From: an uncultured Erysipelotrichaceae bacterium
GTDB taxonomy: Bacteria; Bacillota_I; Bacilli_A; Erysipelotrichales; Erysipelotrichaceae
NCBI GenBank assembly: GCA_947036815.1
Contig: CAMQRS010000004.1
Span: 1-61,153, forward strand
DNA length: 61,153 bases
Direction: 5' to 3'
Each line of letters starts with the position of its first letter. Position 1 is the first letter of the stretch. Below the pieces are notes generated by a model, which made no database searches, was not told the DNA's origin, and saw only the letters and a program-made list of their open reading frames with translations. The position numbers were made by a program, and so were the translations under genes. Of the stretch, positions 53,015 through 61,153 are shown one piece after another.

Positions 53015-53597
53015 ATTTGTATAATGCCATTATTTTTGACCAAGCCTGAGTTACTCCTTCACGAGTATGACTTGAGAATACGACTAATTCTGTTTCATCG
53101 ACAGCTAAAGTATCACGAATCACTTGTAAGTTTTTCTTACGTTGTGAATTCTTCACTTTATCGATTTTAGTGGCAACCACAATAACTGGGATATCAAAAT
53201 ATCTTGCATAACTCATCATCATCTCATCATCACCACTTGGTTTATGACGAGAATCTACGATCATGACTAATCCTTTTTTCTGCTCACGCATAGAAAAGTA
53301 TTCTTCCATCATATCTCCAAATTTATGAAGTTGTGCTTTTGAAATATTTGCATATCCATATCCAGGTACATCCACAAATACTAATTCATCATCTAATTTA
53401 AAGAAGTTTAATAGTCTTGTTTTCCCTGGTGTATTACCAATATATGCTAATTTTTTACGATTTGTCATCGTATTGATAAAGCTTGATTTACCAACATTAC
53501 TTCTACCCGCTAATACTACTTCAGGTAGATTTGAATCTGGCCAAGAATCTTTATCTGGTGCACTTAATATAAGTTCACAAGTTTGAAACGTTTTCAT
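53013..53597 (-). CDS. engB: ribosome-biogenesis GTPase EngB/YsxC
   Basis: 194 residues. G1 'GRSNVGKSS' (about 31-39), G2 'GKT' switch in 'GNTPGKTRLLNFF', G3 'DVPGYGYA', G4 'VATKIDKV' and G5 'VFSSHTREG' are all present. The protein helps assemble the 50S subunit and is usually essential. Its ATG overlaps the lon stop by one base (TAATG), so it is translated with lon. Confidence 0.96.
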   Translation of the reverse strand: MKTFQTCELILSAPDKDSWPDSNLPEVVLAGRSNVGKSSFINTMTNRKKLAYIGNTPGKTRLLNFFKLDDELVFVDVPGYGYANISKAQLHKFGDMMEEYFSMREQKKGLVMIVDSRHKPSGDDEMMMSYARYFDIPVIVVATKIDKVKNSQRKKNLQVIRDTLAVDETELVVFSSHTREGVTQAWSKIMALYK

Positions 53598-55909
53598 TAC
53601 TTATTAATAGCTACTTGAATTACTTCCGATACATGTTCTACTGGAATAAAAGTAATACTTTCTTTTATTACTGCAGGAATATCATCTAAATCTTTCACAT
53701 TTCCTTTCGGCATCACAATCGTTGTTATTCCACAACGGTGCGCACCCATTGACTTCTCTTTTAATCCACCAATTGGGAGTACATTACCACGTAATGTAAC
53801 TTCACCTGTCATGGCTACTTCATTTTTCACTGATTTCTTAGATAAACAAGATACTAGTGCTGTAATTAAAGTAATTCCTGCACTTGGACCATCTTTTGGA
53901 GTGGCCCCTTCAGGTACATGAATATGAACATCTTGATTTTCAAAGATAGTTTCTTCAATTCCATATTTCTTAGCATTCGCTTTCACGTAAGAATAAGCAA
54001 TAGAAGCACTCTCTTTCATTACATCACCTAATTGTCCTGTAATGATTAACTTACCTTTACCCGCGTAGTGATTCACTTCTATTTGAAGTACATCTCCACC
54101 AAATGAAGTATACGCTAATCCAGTAACAGCACCAATTTGGTCTTTGGTATCTTTTTTACCATATTCAAAAATTTCTTTTCCTAAGAATTCAATTGTTATT
54201 TTTTTGGTTACCGTAATCTTTTTCTTGTTTTCTTTTAAGATAGCAAGTACTGTTTTACGACAAATTTTAGCAATGATACGTTCTAATTGACGTACACCGC
54301 TTTCTCTCGTGTAATATTTAATAAAGTGTAATACTATTTCATCACTAAATTTCAATTGGCTTGCTTTAAGTCCATTTTCCTTTAATTGCTTAGGAATTAA
54401 ATGACGTTTGGCAATTTCCATTTTTTCTAGTTCTGTATAGCTATCAATATTAATTATTTCTAGACGATCTTTTAATGCTGCTGGTATGTTTTCAATATAG
54501 TTAGCTGTAGCAACAAACATAACTTTACTTAAATCATAAGATTCTTCTAAATAGTGATCTGAGAATAATGCATTTTGTTCAGGATCTAACACTTCTAGCA
54601 TTGCGCTAGCAGGGTCTCCTTTATAGTCACTAGCCATTTTATCAATTTCATCAATTAGGAATACAGGGTTTAATGTACCTGCTTTTTTCATTCCTTGAAT
54701 AAAACGTCCTGGCATACTTCCTAAATACGTTCTTCTATGACCTCTAATTTCACTTTCATCTTTCACTCCACCTAACGATACTTTTACAAACTCTCTATTT
54801 AAAGAGCGTGCAATCGATTTCGATAATGATGTTTTTCCAACACCTGGAGGACCTGCTAAACAAATAATTGGAGCTTTTAATGAATTAGTCATACTTTTAA
54901 CTGCTAAGTATTCCATAATTCTCTCTTTTACTTTATCTAATCCGAAGTGATCTTCATCAAGTATTTCTTGAGCTCTATTTAAGTCTTCGTTATCTACACT
55001 TTCTTGCCACCAAGGAAGTTTTAATAACCAATCTAAATACGATTTCACGACACCACTTTCACCACTTGCACTAGGCAACATTTCATAGCGAGCTAGTTCT
55101 TCTAATGCTTTTTCTTTTACATGTTTAGGATATGGATTTTCTTGAATCATTGTGCGATATTCATCAGTATCGCTTTCACGATCTTTTACATCACCCAATT
55201 CTTCTTTAATCGCTCTTAGTTTTTCTCGTAAATAGTATTCACGTTGATTTTCATCAACACGTTCTTTTACTTTTTCACTAATTAGATTATCAATCTCATT
55301 CAACGCTTTTTCTTTTTCTATCTCAGAAATAATGATTAATAAACGCTCATTTACATGTAACGTTTCCAACAATGTTTGTTTCGTATTAATCATAAACGGG
55401 AACATTTGAGCAATTTGATCAGCTAATACAGGAGCACTTACTCCTTGCGCTAATTTTTTCATTGCATCTTTAGGTAATGCTTGTGATATTTCATCACTAC
55501 TTTCCAACATTCCAGAAATATTTCTTACTAATGCTAATTCTTCAATGCTATCGTCTTGAATATCAATTTGAGGTAATATAGAGGCAAAATGCATCTTATC
55601 GCTAGATGTCATCTCATCAATCTTAGCTCTCTCTAATCCTTTAAATTTAACTCTTAAATAGCCTTCCATATATCTGATATGAGTGATGCTACATAGTGTT
55701 CCTATTTCATATAAATCATCGATACTTGGATCTTCCACCATCATATCTTTTTGAGCAATCAAAAACACATGAGAATCATAATGTTCTTTTGCTTCTTCTA
55801 ATGCAGCAATACTTTTCTTTCTTCCTACATCAACAACTAATTCTTGATTTGGAAATATAACGACACCTCTAGTACATACTACAGGTAAATTTAATTGTAA
55901 TTGGTCCAT
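53597..55909 (-). CDS. lon: ATP-dependent protease Lon
   Basis: 770 residues from ATG 55909, which has AAGGAGG seven bases upstream; a longer frame would start inside that site. LAN substrate-binding domain (1-200), coiled coil, AAA+ module with 'CLAGPPGVGKTS' (Walker A), 'FLIDEIDKM' (Walker B), and the protease domain with the Ser of 'PKDGPSAGITL' and Lys of 'GGLKEKSMG'. It degrades damaged and regulatory proteins in the cytoplasm. In many Bacillota clpX and a lonB lie between tig and lon; neither is present here. Confidence 0.97.
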   Translation of the reverse strand: MDQLQLNLPVVCTRGVVIFPNQELVVDVGRKKSIAALEEAKEHYDSHVFLIAQKDMMVEDPSIDDLYEIGTLCSITHIRYMEGYLRVKFKGLERAKIDEMTSSDKMHFASILPQIDIQDDSIEELALVRNISGMLESSDEISQALPKDAMKKLAQGVSAPVLADQIAQMFPFMINTKQTLLETLHVNERLLIIISEIEKEKALNEIDNLISEKVKERVDENQREYYLREKLRAIKEELGDVKDRESDTDEYRTMIQENPYPKHVKEKALEELARYEMLPSASGESGVVKSYLDWLLKLPWWQESVDNEDLNRAQEILDEDHFGLDKVKERIMEYLAVKSMTNSLKAPIICLAGPPGVGKTSLSKSIARSLNREFVKVSLGGVKDESEIRGHRRTYLGSMPGRFIQGMKKAGTLNPVFLIDEIDKMASDYKGDPASAMLEVLDPEQNALFSDHYLEESYDLSKVMFVATANYIENIPAALKDRLEIINIDSYTELEKMEIAKRHLIPKQLKENGLKASQLKFSDEIVLHFIKYYTRESGVRQLERIIAKICRKTVLAILKENKKKITVTKKITIEFLGKEIFEYGKKDTKDQIGAVTGLAYTSFGGDVLQIEVNHYAGKGKLIITGQLGDVMKESASIAYSYVKANAKKYGIEETIFENQDVHIHVPEGATPKDGPSAGITLITALVSCLSKKSVKNEVAMTGEVTLRGNVLPIGGLKEKSMGAHRCGITTIVMPKGNVKDLDDIPAVIKESITFIPVEHVSEVIQVAINK

Positions 55910-55928
55910 GTTATCCTCCTTCATTATA

Positions 55929-55950
55929 CAAAAAGACGCTACTGCGTCTT
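55929..55950 (-). terminator. short intrinsic terminator between tig and lon
   Basis: AAGACGC-TACT-GCGTCTT (55933-55950) with a T run on the minus strand. It can end or attenuate the tig transcript just before the lon ribosome-binding site. Confidence 0.7.
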
Positions 55951-55964
55951 CTTATAGTTAAATA

Positions 55965-57239
55965 TTACTTAATGTTTGATTTTACGATTTCAACAGCTTG
56001 TTGTAAACGTAAGTCATAAGAGATTGAATCTTTTTCAATAGCTTCTTTTACTTTGTCTAATTCCATTCCGTATTGTTCAGCTATTTTAGTGTATTCAGTT
56101 TCAATTGCTTCATCAGCAATTTCAAATCCTTCAACAGTTGCGATTTCATCTAATACTAAACGAACGTGAACTTTTGTTTGTGCTTCAGGAGTCATTTGAC
56201 CTCTTAACGTTTCTTCATTCAATCCAGTCATTTGGAAGTATTGATCAATTGGGAATCCTTGTTGACTTAAACGACCTTCAAATTCTCTAAGCATGTTGTT
56301 TACTTCGTCAATTACCATTACTTCTGGAATTGCTACTGGAGAATTTGCAGTTAATTGTGTTAACATTTCTGTTTCAAATTTGCGTTCTGCATCTGTTTCT
56401 TTTTGATCCATCATATTTTTTACTACATATTCTTTATAAGCATCTACAGTTTCAACACCTTCAACTTCAGCATCTTTAATTAATTCATCATTAATTTCAG
56501 GTAATGATTTAGCTTTAATTTCGTGTAGTGTTACTTTAAATACTACTGCTTGTCCTGCTAAATCTTCTGCTCCATAGTTTTCAGGGAAAGTTAATTCAAC
56601 ATCTTTTGTTTCTTCTGTTTTCATTCCAATTAATTGTTCTTCAAATCCAAGAATAAATGATCCTGAACCGATTTCTAATGGATGGTTTTCACCTTTTCCA
56701 CCATCAAATGCAACTCCATCTTTGAATCCTTCAAAGTCGATTACTGCTGTGTCTCCATTTTCAACACAACCATCTTCTTTTACTGTTAATTCAGCAAAAC
56801 GAGTTTGTAATTTAGTTAATTCTTCTGCTACTTCTTCATCATTAACGTTTACTTCGTCTTTAGTAATTTCTAATCCTTTGTATTCTCCTAAAGTAACTTC
56901 AGGTTTAACAGTGATTTTGAAAGTTAATACTACTTCAGTTTCATCAATTGCATCTACACCTAATTCCGGTCTAGCAATAATGTGTAATTCGTGTTCTTTG
57001 ATTCCTTCTTGGAACGCTAATCCTGAAACTTCGTCTACTGCTTCCATTAAAATCCCTTGTGGAGATACAGCTTTCTTAGCCATTGCTTCAGGTACTTGAC
57101 CTTTTCTGAAACCTTTAACTTCTACTTTTTTAGCTAATTTTTTGAACGCTTTTTCTTGTGCAGTTGCCCAAGAGTCTCCGTTTACAATTACTTTTAATTC
57201 TCCTTGAGAATTCTCGTTTAATGTCCATGTTGTATTCAT
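55965..57239 (-). CDS. tig: trigger factor
   Basis: 424 residues. The ribosome-binding tail has the signature 'KVEVKGFRKGQVPEAMAKK' (near 38-56, GFRxGxxP). A PPIase-type domain follows (about 160-245, 'GDTAVIDFEGFKDGVAFDGG') and then the C-terminal chaperone arms. It meets nascent chains at the exit tunnel. AGGAGG lies eight bases before the ATG. A 28-base gap separates it from the upstream hypothetical gene, so the two are probably cotranscribed. Confidence 0.97.
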   Translation of the reverse strand: MNTTWTLNENSQGELKVIVNGDSWATAQEKAFKKLAKKVEVKGFRKGQVPEAMAKKAVSPQGILMEAVDEVSGLAFQEGIKEHELHIIARPELGVDAIDETEVVLTFKITVKPEVTLGEYKGLEITKDEVNVNDEEVAEELTKLQTRFAELTVKEDGCVENGDTAVIDFEGFKDGVAFDGGKGENHPLEIGSGSFILGFEEQLIGMKTEETKDVELTFPENYGAEDLAGQAVVFKVTLHEIKAKSLPEINDELIKDAEVEGVETVDAYKEYVVKNMMDQKETDAERKFETEMLTQLTANSPVAIPEVMVIDEVNNMLREFEGRLSQQGFPIDQYFQMTGLNEETLRGQMTPEAQTKVHVRLVLDEIATVEGFEIADEAIETEYTKIAEQYGMELDKVKEAIEKDSISYDLRLQQAVEIVKSNIK

Positions 57240-57267
57240 CTAAATTTCCTCCTAATGATACATCTTT

Positions 57268-57996
57268 TTAAATATCATACTCATCTAATAATAAGGTATA
57301 ACCACTATAATTTGCAAGGTTTTTTTCTAAAACATGTGCGTTAAATCCATCAATATCACTATTTGCACGATACACATATTCTAGTATGGCATAAATAAAC
57401 GGATTCATTTCATCTTCTCCTAAAGAAAATGGCATTTTAAAATACATTTCTTTAATCATACACTCTATGCACATTTGCAAAAAGGTTGGATTTTCATTCT
57501 CATAATAGGATACAACTTGCTCTACCGCTTGATTAAAGGTATCTTGAAATTGTGGTAATTCACAATAGACTGGAATAAATGTAACATCCAATCCATCATA
57601 GTCCATATGTATCTCACTGCTTATATCCTGATCAATCAAACACTCAATCAATAATGATCGTATTAAGAAGTGTGGCTCTTTACTTAGATATTTTTCTACT
57701 ATTTGTAAATGCTTCCTAATATTTGATCCTTTTAGAATATCTATCGCTTGTGTCGCCTCTTCTACACTCGCAAACAACAATCGTTCTAAATCTTCTTCAT
57801 CATATTTTTTTTGTTTCGTTGTGGCACGCAGTTCGCCTTGGCATTGTTTATGTAATAAATGAAGCTGTGGCTCAAATTCACTCGGTATATAAGGCATCGC
57901 TAATTCCGCTTCTATTAATGTATTAGCACTCGTATACTTATCCTCACTTATATTATGTTTAATATCCGTAATCAAATTTTCATAGTAGTTTTCCAT
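57268..57996 (-). CDS. hypothetical protein, possible DUF3196
   Basis: About 242 residues from ATG 57996, which has GAGAGG six bases upstream within the slightly longer frame. The protein is acidic and helical, with a TPR-like N-terminal half ('NISEDKYTSANTLIEAELAM', 'LLHKQCQGELRATTKQKK'). Length and layout resemble DUF3196, a family reported in mollicutes and Erysipelotrichia and often placed next to tig, but I make this match from memory and without alignment. Role unknown; position suggests a link to protein synthesis or folding. Confidence 0.65.
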   Translation of the reverse strand: MENYYENLITDIKHNISEDKYTSANTLIEAELAMPYIPSEFEPQLHLLHKQCQGELRATTKQKKYDEEDLERLLFASVEEATQAIDILKGSNIRKHLQIVEKYLSKEPHFLIRSLLIECLIDQDISSEIHMDYDGLDVTFIPVYCELPQFQDTFNQAVEQVVSYYENENPTFLQMCIECMIKEMYFKMPFSLGEDEMNPFIYAILEYVYRANSDIDGFNAHVLEKNLANYSGYTLLLDEYDI

Positions 57997-58066
57997 ATGG
58001 TACCTCTCTATCATTTTACTAAATTATTATAAAATAGTAAATTGATTTGCGCAAAGTTCATACTAT

Positions 58067-58303
58067 TTAATTCAACAAACTTAATTTATCACTTAATTGA
58101 AGGTTGAGAAAGTATGTTAGGTACTTATATATTGTTTCGATTTTCATTTTGACTTCATCATCTTTGTTAAGTAGAAAAATTGCACCTCGTATCTCAACAT
58201 CCAAGAAAACAGGTGCAATTTTATCAGAGTTACCTTCTATCTTATATTCTGGCATGGACTATTGTAACTATAAAATAAATTCACTTCCTATATCTAATGC
58301 CAT
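58067..58303 (-). pseudogene. small gene with two in-frame TAG codons, or a short hypothetical ORF
   Basis: An ATG at 58303, 11 bases past the lysozyme stop, opens 'MALDIGSEFIL', then TAG, two codons, TAG, and then 'SMPEYKIEGNSDKIAP' and about 50 more protein-like residues to 58067. A 62-codon ORF could start at ATG 58255 but has no ribosome-binding site. The whole frame reads as one gene with two nonsense codons. No family is recognised. Confidence 0.3.
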
Positions 58304-58314
58304 TTCTATTTATT

Positions 58315-58941
58315 TCATCTTACTTTAGCGTACGAATCCCAAGCCTTACGATTTCCATAAAAAACATTCAAATCGAGATTATGGCTATATCCATCTAATC
58401 TCCCTGATGAAGTCCATTGCCACATTGCATAAAAGTCCCAGTATTTCACTTTAGGTGCTGGACCTGAATTACTCATGTCATAGTTGTAGTCAATTTCATA
58501 ATCTAAATATTTCGCCACCCATAAGCCATAGTTTCCGCCAACAACAGGTGTCCAATCAAATGAAACCAAAGTATTTTCAGTCATATAAATAATTGGCTTT
58601 ACCCCGGTTAATTGATACACCGTTTTTAACCAGGTGTTCGCCCAATTCACATTGTTAGAACTTGCTCCTTCCCAATCTAACGCAAGCAATGCGTTTCCTA
58701 TATATCCGCGAATATTATCGACAAAGTAATTCGCTTCTGCAACTGCATCATTCTCCACTCTAGCAAAATGGTAGACCCCTAGTTTTTTTCCCAATTGTAA
58801 TCCCTGTTGAAAATGTTTATCGCATGAGGGATTCACATATCCGATTCCTTCTGTTGCTTTTATTATTGCGAAATCAAGTGATATATCATTTAAATTTAGG
58901 TTTTCTTGATAACTTGCAATATCTATACCTTTTAAACTCAT
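58315..58941 (-). CDS. GH25 lysozyme (N-acetylmuramidase)
   Basis: 208 residues from ATG 58941 (GAAGGA upstream); an ATG 33 bases earlier has weaker signals. The GH25 barrel is complete: 'KGIDIASYQ' with the first catalytic Asp near residue 5, 'FAIIKATEG', 'YHFAR', and the catalytic pair 'ALDWEG' near 88-91, then 'WDFYAMWQWTSSGRLDG'. It lacks a signal peptide and binding repeats, as in phage endolysins that rely on a holin, but no phage genes surround it. It cleaves peptidoglycan. It ends in TGA. Confidence 0.92.
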   Translation of the reverse strand: MSLKGIDIASYQENLNLNDISLDFAIIKATEGIGYVNPSCDKHFQQGLQLGKKLGVYHFARVENDAVAEANYFVDNIRGYIGNALLALDWEGASSNNVNWANTWLKTVYQLTGVKPIIYMTENTLVSFDWTPVVGGNYGLWVAKYLDYEIDYNYDMSNSGPAPKVKYWDFYAMWQWTSSGRLDGYSHNLDLNVFYGNRKAWDSYAKVR

Positions 58942-59358
58942 ATTTTTCCTTCTCTCTTTATTTGTTTGTCTCATAGTAAGTTCTTGATATTAGTTGTAAT
59001 ATATTTACTAATTAATACACGAATTTTCATTTATTAAACAATTCACATTTGACGCCTCTACTTAGTTCGTCCACGCAAGAGTAAATGTTATTCATCATGA
59101 TGAATTGGAGAAACAATTAATTTAACTTCAATTTACAACACAAAATATAGACGACATTATATAATATGCATTTGATACAACCCAAGTGCTCATATATAGT
59201 AACTTTTAAATAATTCGTTTTACGTTACTATGTAAGTTTTATTGTAAGTATAGGAGTTAACTACATCCATATATATGCAATCATTAAAAAATATTAGTCT
59301 TACACCTAGATAGGTATCACCCTTGCATTCATATAATTGTTTAAAAATACACAATAAA
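58942..59358. other. gene-free stretch upstream of the lysozyme
   Basis: No gene is supported. A 14-bp palindrome TTCATCATGATGAA lies at 59091-59104, and a 6-bp inverted repeat AGTAAC/GTTACT spans 59198-59229. The lysozyme promoter must lie here but is not obvious. Confidence 0.5.
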
Positions 59359-59390
59359 AAGATATGATCATATTTCTATCATCATATCTT
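59359..59390 (-). terminator. intrinsic terminator of the ChbG/YdjC gene
   Basis: AAGATATGAT / ATCATATCTT (59359-59368 with 59381-59390) with a T run on the minus strand, 113 bases past the stop. Confidence 0.75.
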
Positions 59391-59502
59391 GTTTCTTCTT
59401 GATTTTGAAATGGCGCTCACTTTACTTGAATTATAATTTCAGTACTTTTTACGATCACATTTATTTATTGCATTTAAATACTCTTATTTAGAATTTATTC
59501 TA

Positions 59503-60243
59503 TCAATCTACAATCCCCTTATAACTTGATAATACTAACCCTTTATTTGCTACCAACTCAGTAACTTCTTTACTCGTCAATAAGGCATGCTCTAGCACCC
59601 GATACTTGTTATATGAGCTAGTACTATTTAATACTTCATCTTCAAATGATGGATGACACATCATATCTAAATATCCATCTTCTTCAATACTATCGATACA
59701 ATTAGCAAGGGTTTGTATGGTTGCACACTCTTGATAGAAATTTGGATAACATTTTATTAGAGTTGTGCTTTTCATCTCAAAATTATATACGCCCCTAATA
59801 GGTAATTTATACTTATCAACTATTTTGCTTATTACACTTTTTAATGAGTGTAACGTGTGTAAGTGATGATGGGAATCAATATGTGTAAGTTGCACTCCTC
59901 GATCTAATAAATACTCTACTTGCGCACAATATTCATTGTATACTTCTTCTAAATCAAAAGTGTTTTTTACTAATTCATCATCTACTCTTTTATAAAAAGC
60001 ACCATTTTCATCTATAATAGTCTTATGTGATTTAAGGAATGGACGACCACAACTTAATGTCAAATGGACTCCCGTCCCTAATGTAGGAACTTCCTTTAAT
60101 AACGAAATTCCATGATCTACATAAGGCATATTCGCCATGATTGTAGTAGATGTCACTATCCCATTTAAATGAGCACTCACAATTCCTTTATTAACCCCTT
60201 CACACAATCCAAAATCATCCGCATTCACAATTAATTTTTTCAT
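59503..60243 (-). CDS. ChbG/YdjC-family carbohydrate deacetylase
   Basis: 246 residues. The family motifs are present: 'NADDFGLCEGVNKGI' (metal Asp pair, residues 7-21), 'GTGVHLTLSCGRP' (His near 60), and 'THIDSHHHLHTL' (near 120). Such metalloenzymes deacetylate chito-oligosaccharides or related sugars, as ChbG does for chitobiose, in the cytoplasm. No chitobiose PTS is next to it, so the natural substrate is uncertain. The ATG follows a GAGGG site. Confidence 0.92.
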   Translation of the reverse strand: MKKLIVNADDFGLCEGVNKGIVSAHLNGIVTSTTIMANMPYVDHGISLLKEVPTLGTGVHLTLSCGRPFLKSHKTIIDENGAFYKRVDDELVKNTFDLEEVYNEYCAQVEYLLDRGVQLTHIDSHHHLHTLHSLKSVISKIVDKYKLPIRGVYNFEMKSTTLIKCYPNFYQECATIQTLANCIDSIEEDGYLDMMCHPSFEDEVLNSTSSYNKYRVLEHALLTSKEVTELVANKGLVLSSYKGIVD

Positions 60244-60444
60244 TATTTCCCCTCTATTGAAATGTTCTATATCTATAAAATATTAAAAAATGACTACTAT
60301 TACTTCTTGTACTATATTAATAGTATATCAATATATACTACAAAAACAAAGATAATTATTGTTACCACACACAATCAATGTTCCGTTACTGCATAAATAC
60401 ACTTACGCTATATTTTCAACGTTTTCTTATTCTAGTTATCATAA

Positions 60445-60473
60445 AGAAAAAACATCAGCATTACGCTAATGTT
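60445..60473 (-). terminator. intrinsic terminator overlapping the cupin isomerase end
   Basis: AACATTAGC / GCTGATGTT on the minus strand (60473-60465 with 60459-60451, one G-T pair), then six T. It includes the stop codon of the gene at 60466. Confidence 0.75.
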
Positions 60474-61020
60474 TCCTTGTTTCTATTTTTCCATCATTCT
60501 TAAATACTCTATAAGTGAATGGATTATTTTCGATTCTTTCATAATCATGACCAGCTGTAGTATTCCAACAACAACCTACTTTAAATTCACTATCTCCGGT
60601 ATTAATCAATCGATGTGCTAATTTACCATTAATATAATGGATACTTCCCACACTTACTTTTTCGGCATAACATTCATTATTTTCATCCATCAAGATTAAT
60701 AATCCTTCTCCAGCGAATCCAACATATATTTCTGAACAATTTAAATCTTCGTGAAAATGTCCTCTTGTAACATTACACTCATTGTTTACTAATACTGGTT
60801 GCATTACTGTTAATCCCCAGCTCATGTTTCCTATTATTTTAGGATCATTATTTGCGTAAATATACACTTCATACATCAGTGCATCATCACTTAAGTCACA
60901 TTCACCATTATCATAGAAATGCTTTGCATCTTTAAATACTTTTGTTAGTTTTTCTATTGTTTCGCCTTCAATTACCCCATTCAAAAAATCTTGGTATGCT
61001 TTTGGATCTCTTATTTTCAT
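60466..61020 (-). CDS. cupin-type glucose-6-phosphate isomerase
   Basis: 184 residues. The cupin carries the metal ligands of archaeal-type phosphoglucose isomerase: 'RGHFHEDLNCSEIYVGFAGEG' in pieces (His-x-His near 86-88, Glu near 95) and a second His in 'NGKLAHRLINTG' (near 137). This PF06560 family isomerises glucose-6-phosphate and fructose-6-phosphate and is also found in some gut Bacillota in sugar-use loci. A GGAGG lies before the ATG. With the ChbG/YdjC deacetylase next to it, a sugar-phosphate role is plausible. Confidence 0.9.
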   Translation of the reverse strand: MKIRDPKAYQDFLNGVIEGETIEKLTKVFKDAKHFYDNGECDLSDDALMYEVYIYANNDPKIIGNMSWGLTVMQPVLVNNECNVTRGHFHEDLNCSEIYVGFAGEGLLILMDENNECYAEKVSVGSIHYINGKLAHRLINTGDSEFKVGCCWNTTAGHDYERIENNPFTYRVFKNDGKIETRKH

Positions 61021-61114
61021 ATATAGTCCTCCATATGAAAATGGTACATTACTTTGAAATAAGTGTCAAACTAAAAATAGACCAATACAACAATAAAAGG
61101 GTTCTACAATTTCT

Positions 61115-61150
61115 GGTGTTGGTGAGAAATCACCAACATCTTTTTATTTT
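61115..61150 (+). terminator. terminator-like hairpin near the right edge
   Basis: GGTGTTGGTG / CACCAACATC (61115-61124 with 61131-61140), GAGAAAT loop, then TTTTTATTTT. The T run points to plus-strand transcription, but I see no plus-strand gene between 61021 and 61114; the structure may belong to a mobile-element end or to an element beyond the edge. Confidence 0.5.
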
Positions 61151-61153
61151 GAA

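Noticed and set aside
58315-58941. Prophage marked by the GH25 lysozyme
   Set aside because: No holin, tail, capsid or terminase genes lie around it; the neighbours are housekeeping genes.
1-61153. CRISPR arrays, tRNA or rRNA genes
   Set aside because: No regularly spaced repeats, and no tRNA cloverleaf or rRNA-like sequence were seen in the gaps when read by eye; a tRNAscan or Infernal run would settle it.

Overview
The window is low-GC, AT-rich DNA from a Gram-positive-type bacterium: strong AGGAGG ribosome-binding sites, intrinsic terminators, CIRCE-type heat-shock operators, HrcA/MerR/HxlR-style regulation and lipoproteins. UGA is a true stop codon (it ends the cellulose-synthase-like gene, the histidine kinase and the lysozyme), so this is not a code-4 mollicute. 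Gene content fits a Bacillota member, perhaps Erysipelotrichia; that placement is inference.

Layout. 1-1285: end of an ECF-transporter S-component gene carrying an in-frame TAG, then a DUF1893 protein and a small flavoprotein reductase. 1566-13612: a c-di-GMP block. A minus-strand operon encodes a V4R sensor, a diguanylate cyclase with an intact inhibitory site, a cellulose-synthase-like glycosyltransferase with a PilZ domain, a polytopic membrane protein and a GT2-GtrA lipid-sugar synthase. Upstream lie an EAL phosphodiesterase preceded by a probable c-di-GMP-I riboswitch, and a Cache-HAMP-GGDEF-EAL protein. Together they look like a self-contained, c-di-GMP-controlled exopolysaccharide machine.

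13905-24566: accessory transport and regulation. It holds a MerR regulator divergent from a GNAT/MATE operon with a textbook 19-bp-spacer promoter, a second MATE pump, a DUF2975/HTH/lipoprotein operon with a perfect palindrome upstream, a CPBP protease, and an HxlR regulator beside an iron alcohol dehydrogenase. 24343-30083: an ABC transporter and two-component system bracketed by two near-identical 360-bp direct repeats, each with a DUF3953 gene; a third remnant lies at 20954-21007.

30278-41322: a defence island. It contains a DUF262/DUF1524 GmrSD-like nuclease, an RloC/PrrC-like ATPase with a zinc hook that is interrupted by one TGA at its ABC signature, and a type III restriction-modification operon carrying DUF2513 and Abi-alpha (DUF4393) genes between res and mod. 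Decayed fragments follow to 42.0 kb.

42133-61020: mostly housekeeping. It has an RlmD-type methyltransferase, htpG behind tandem CIRCE-like operators, a HAD phosphatase, an ABM monooxygenase, the oxidative TCA branch (citrate synthase-isocitrate dehydrogenase divergent from aconitase, with palindromes on both promoters), a VanY-type carboxypeptidase, the tig-lon-engB cluster, a GH25 lysozyme, a ChbG/YdjC deacetylase and a cupin-type glucose-6-phosphate isomerase. I found no tRNA, rRNA, CRISPR array or intact transposase.
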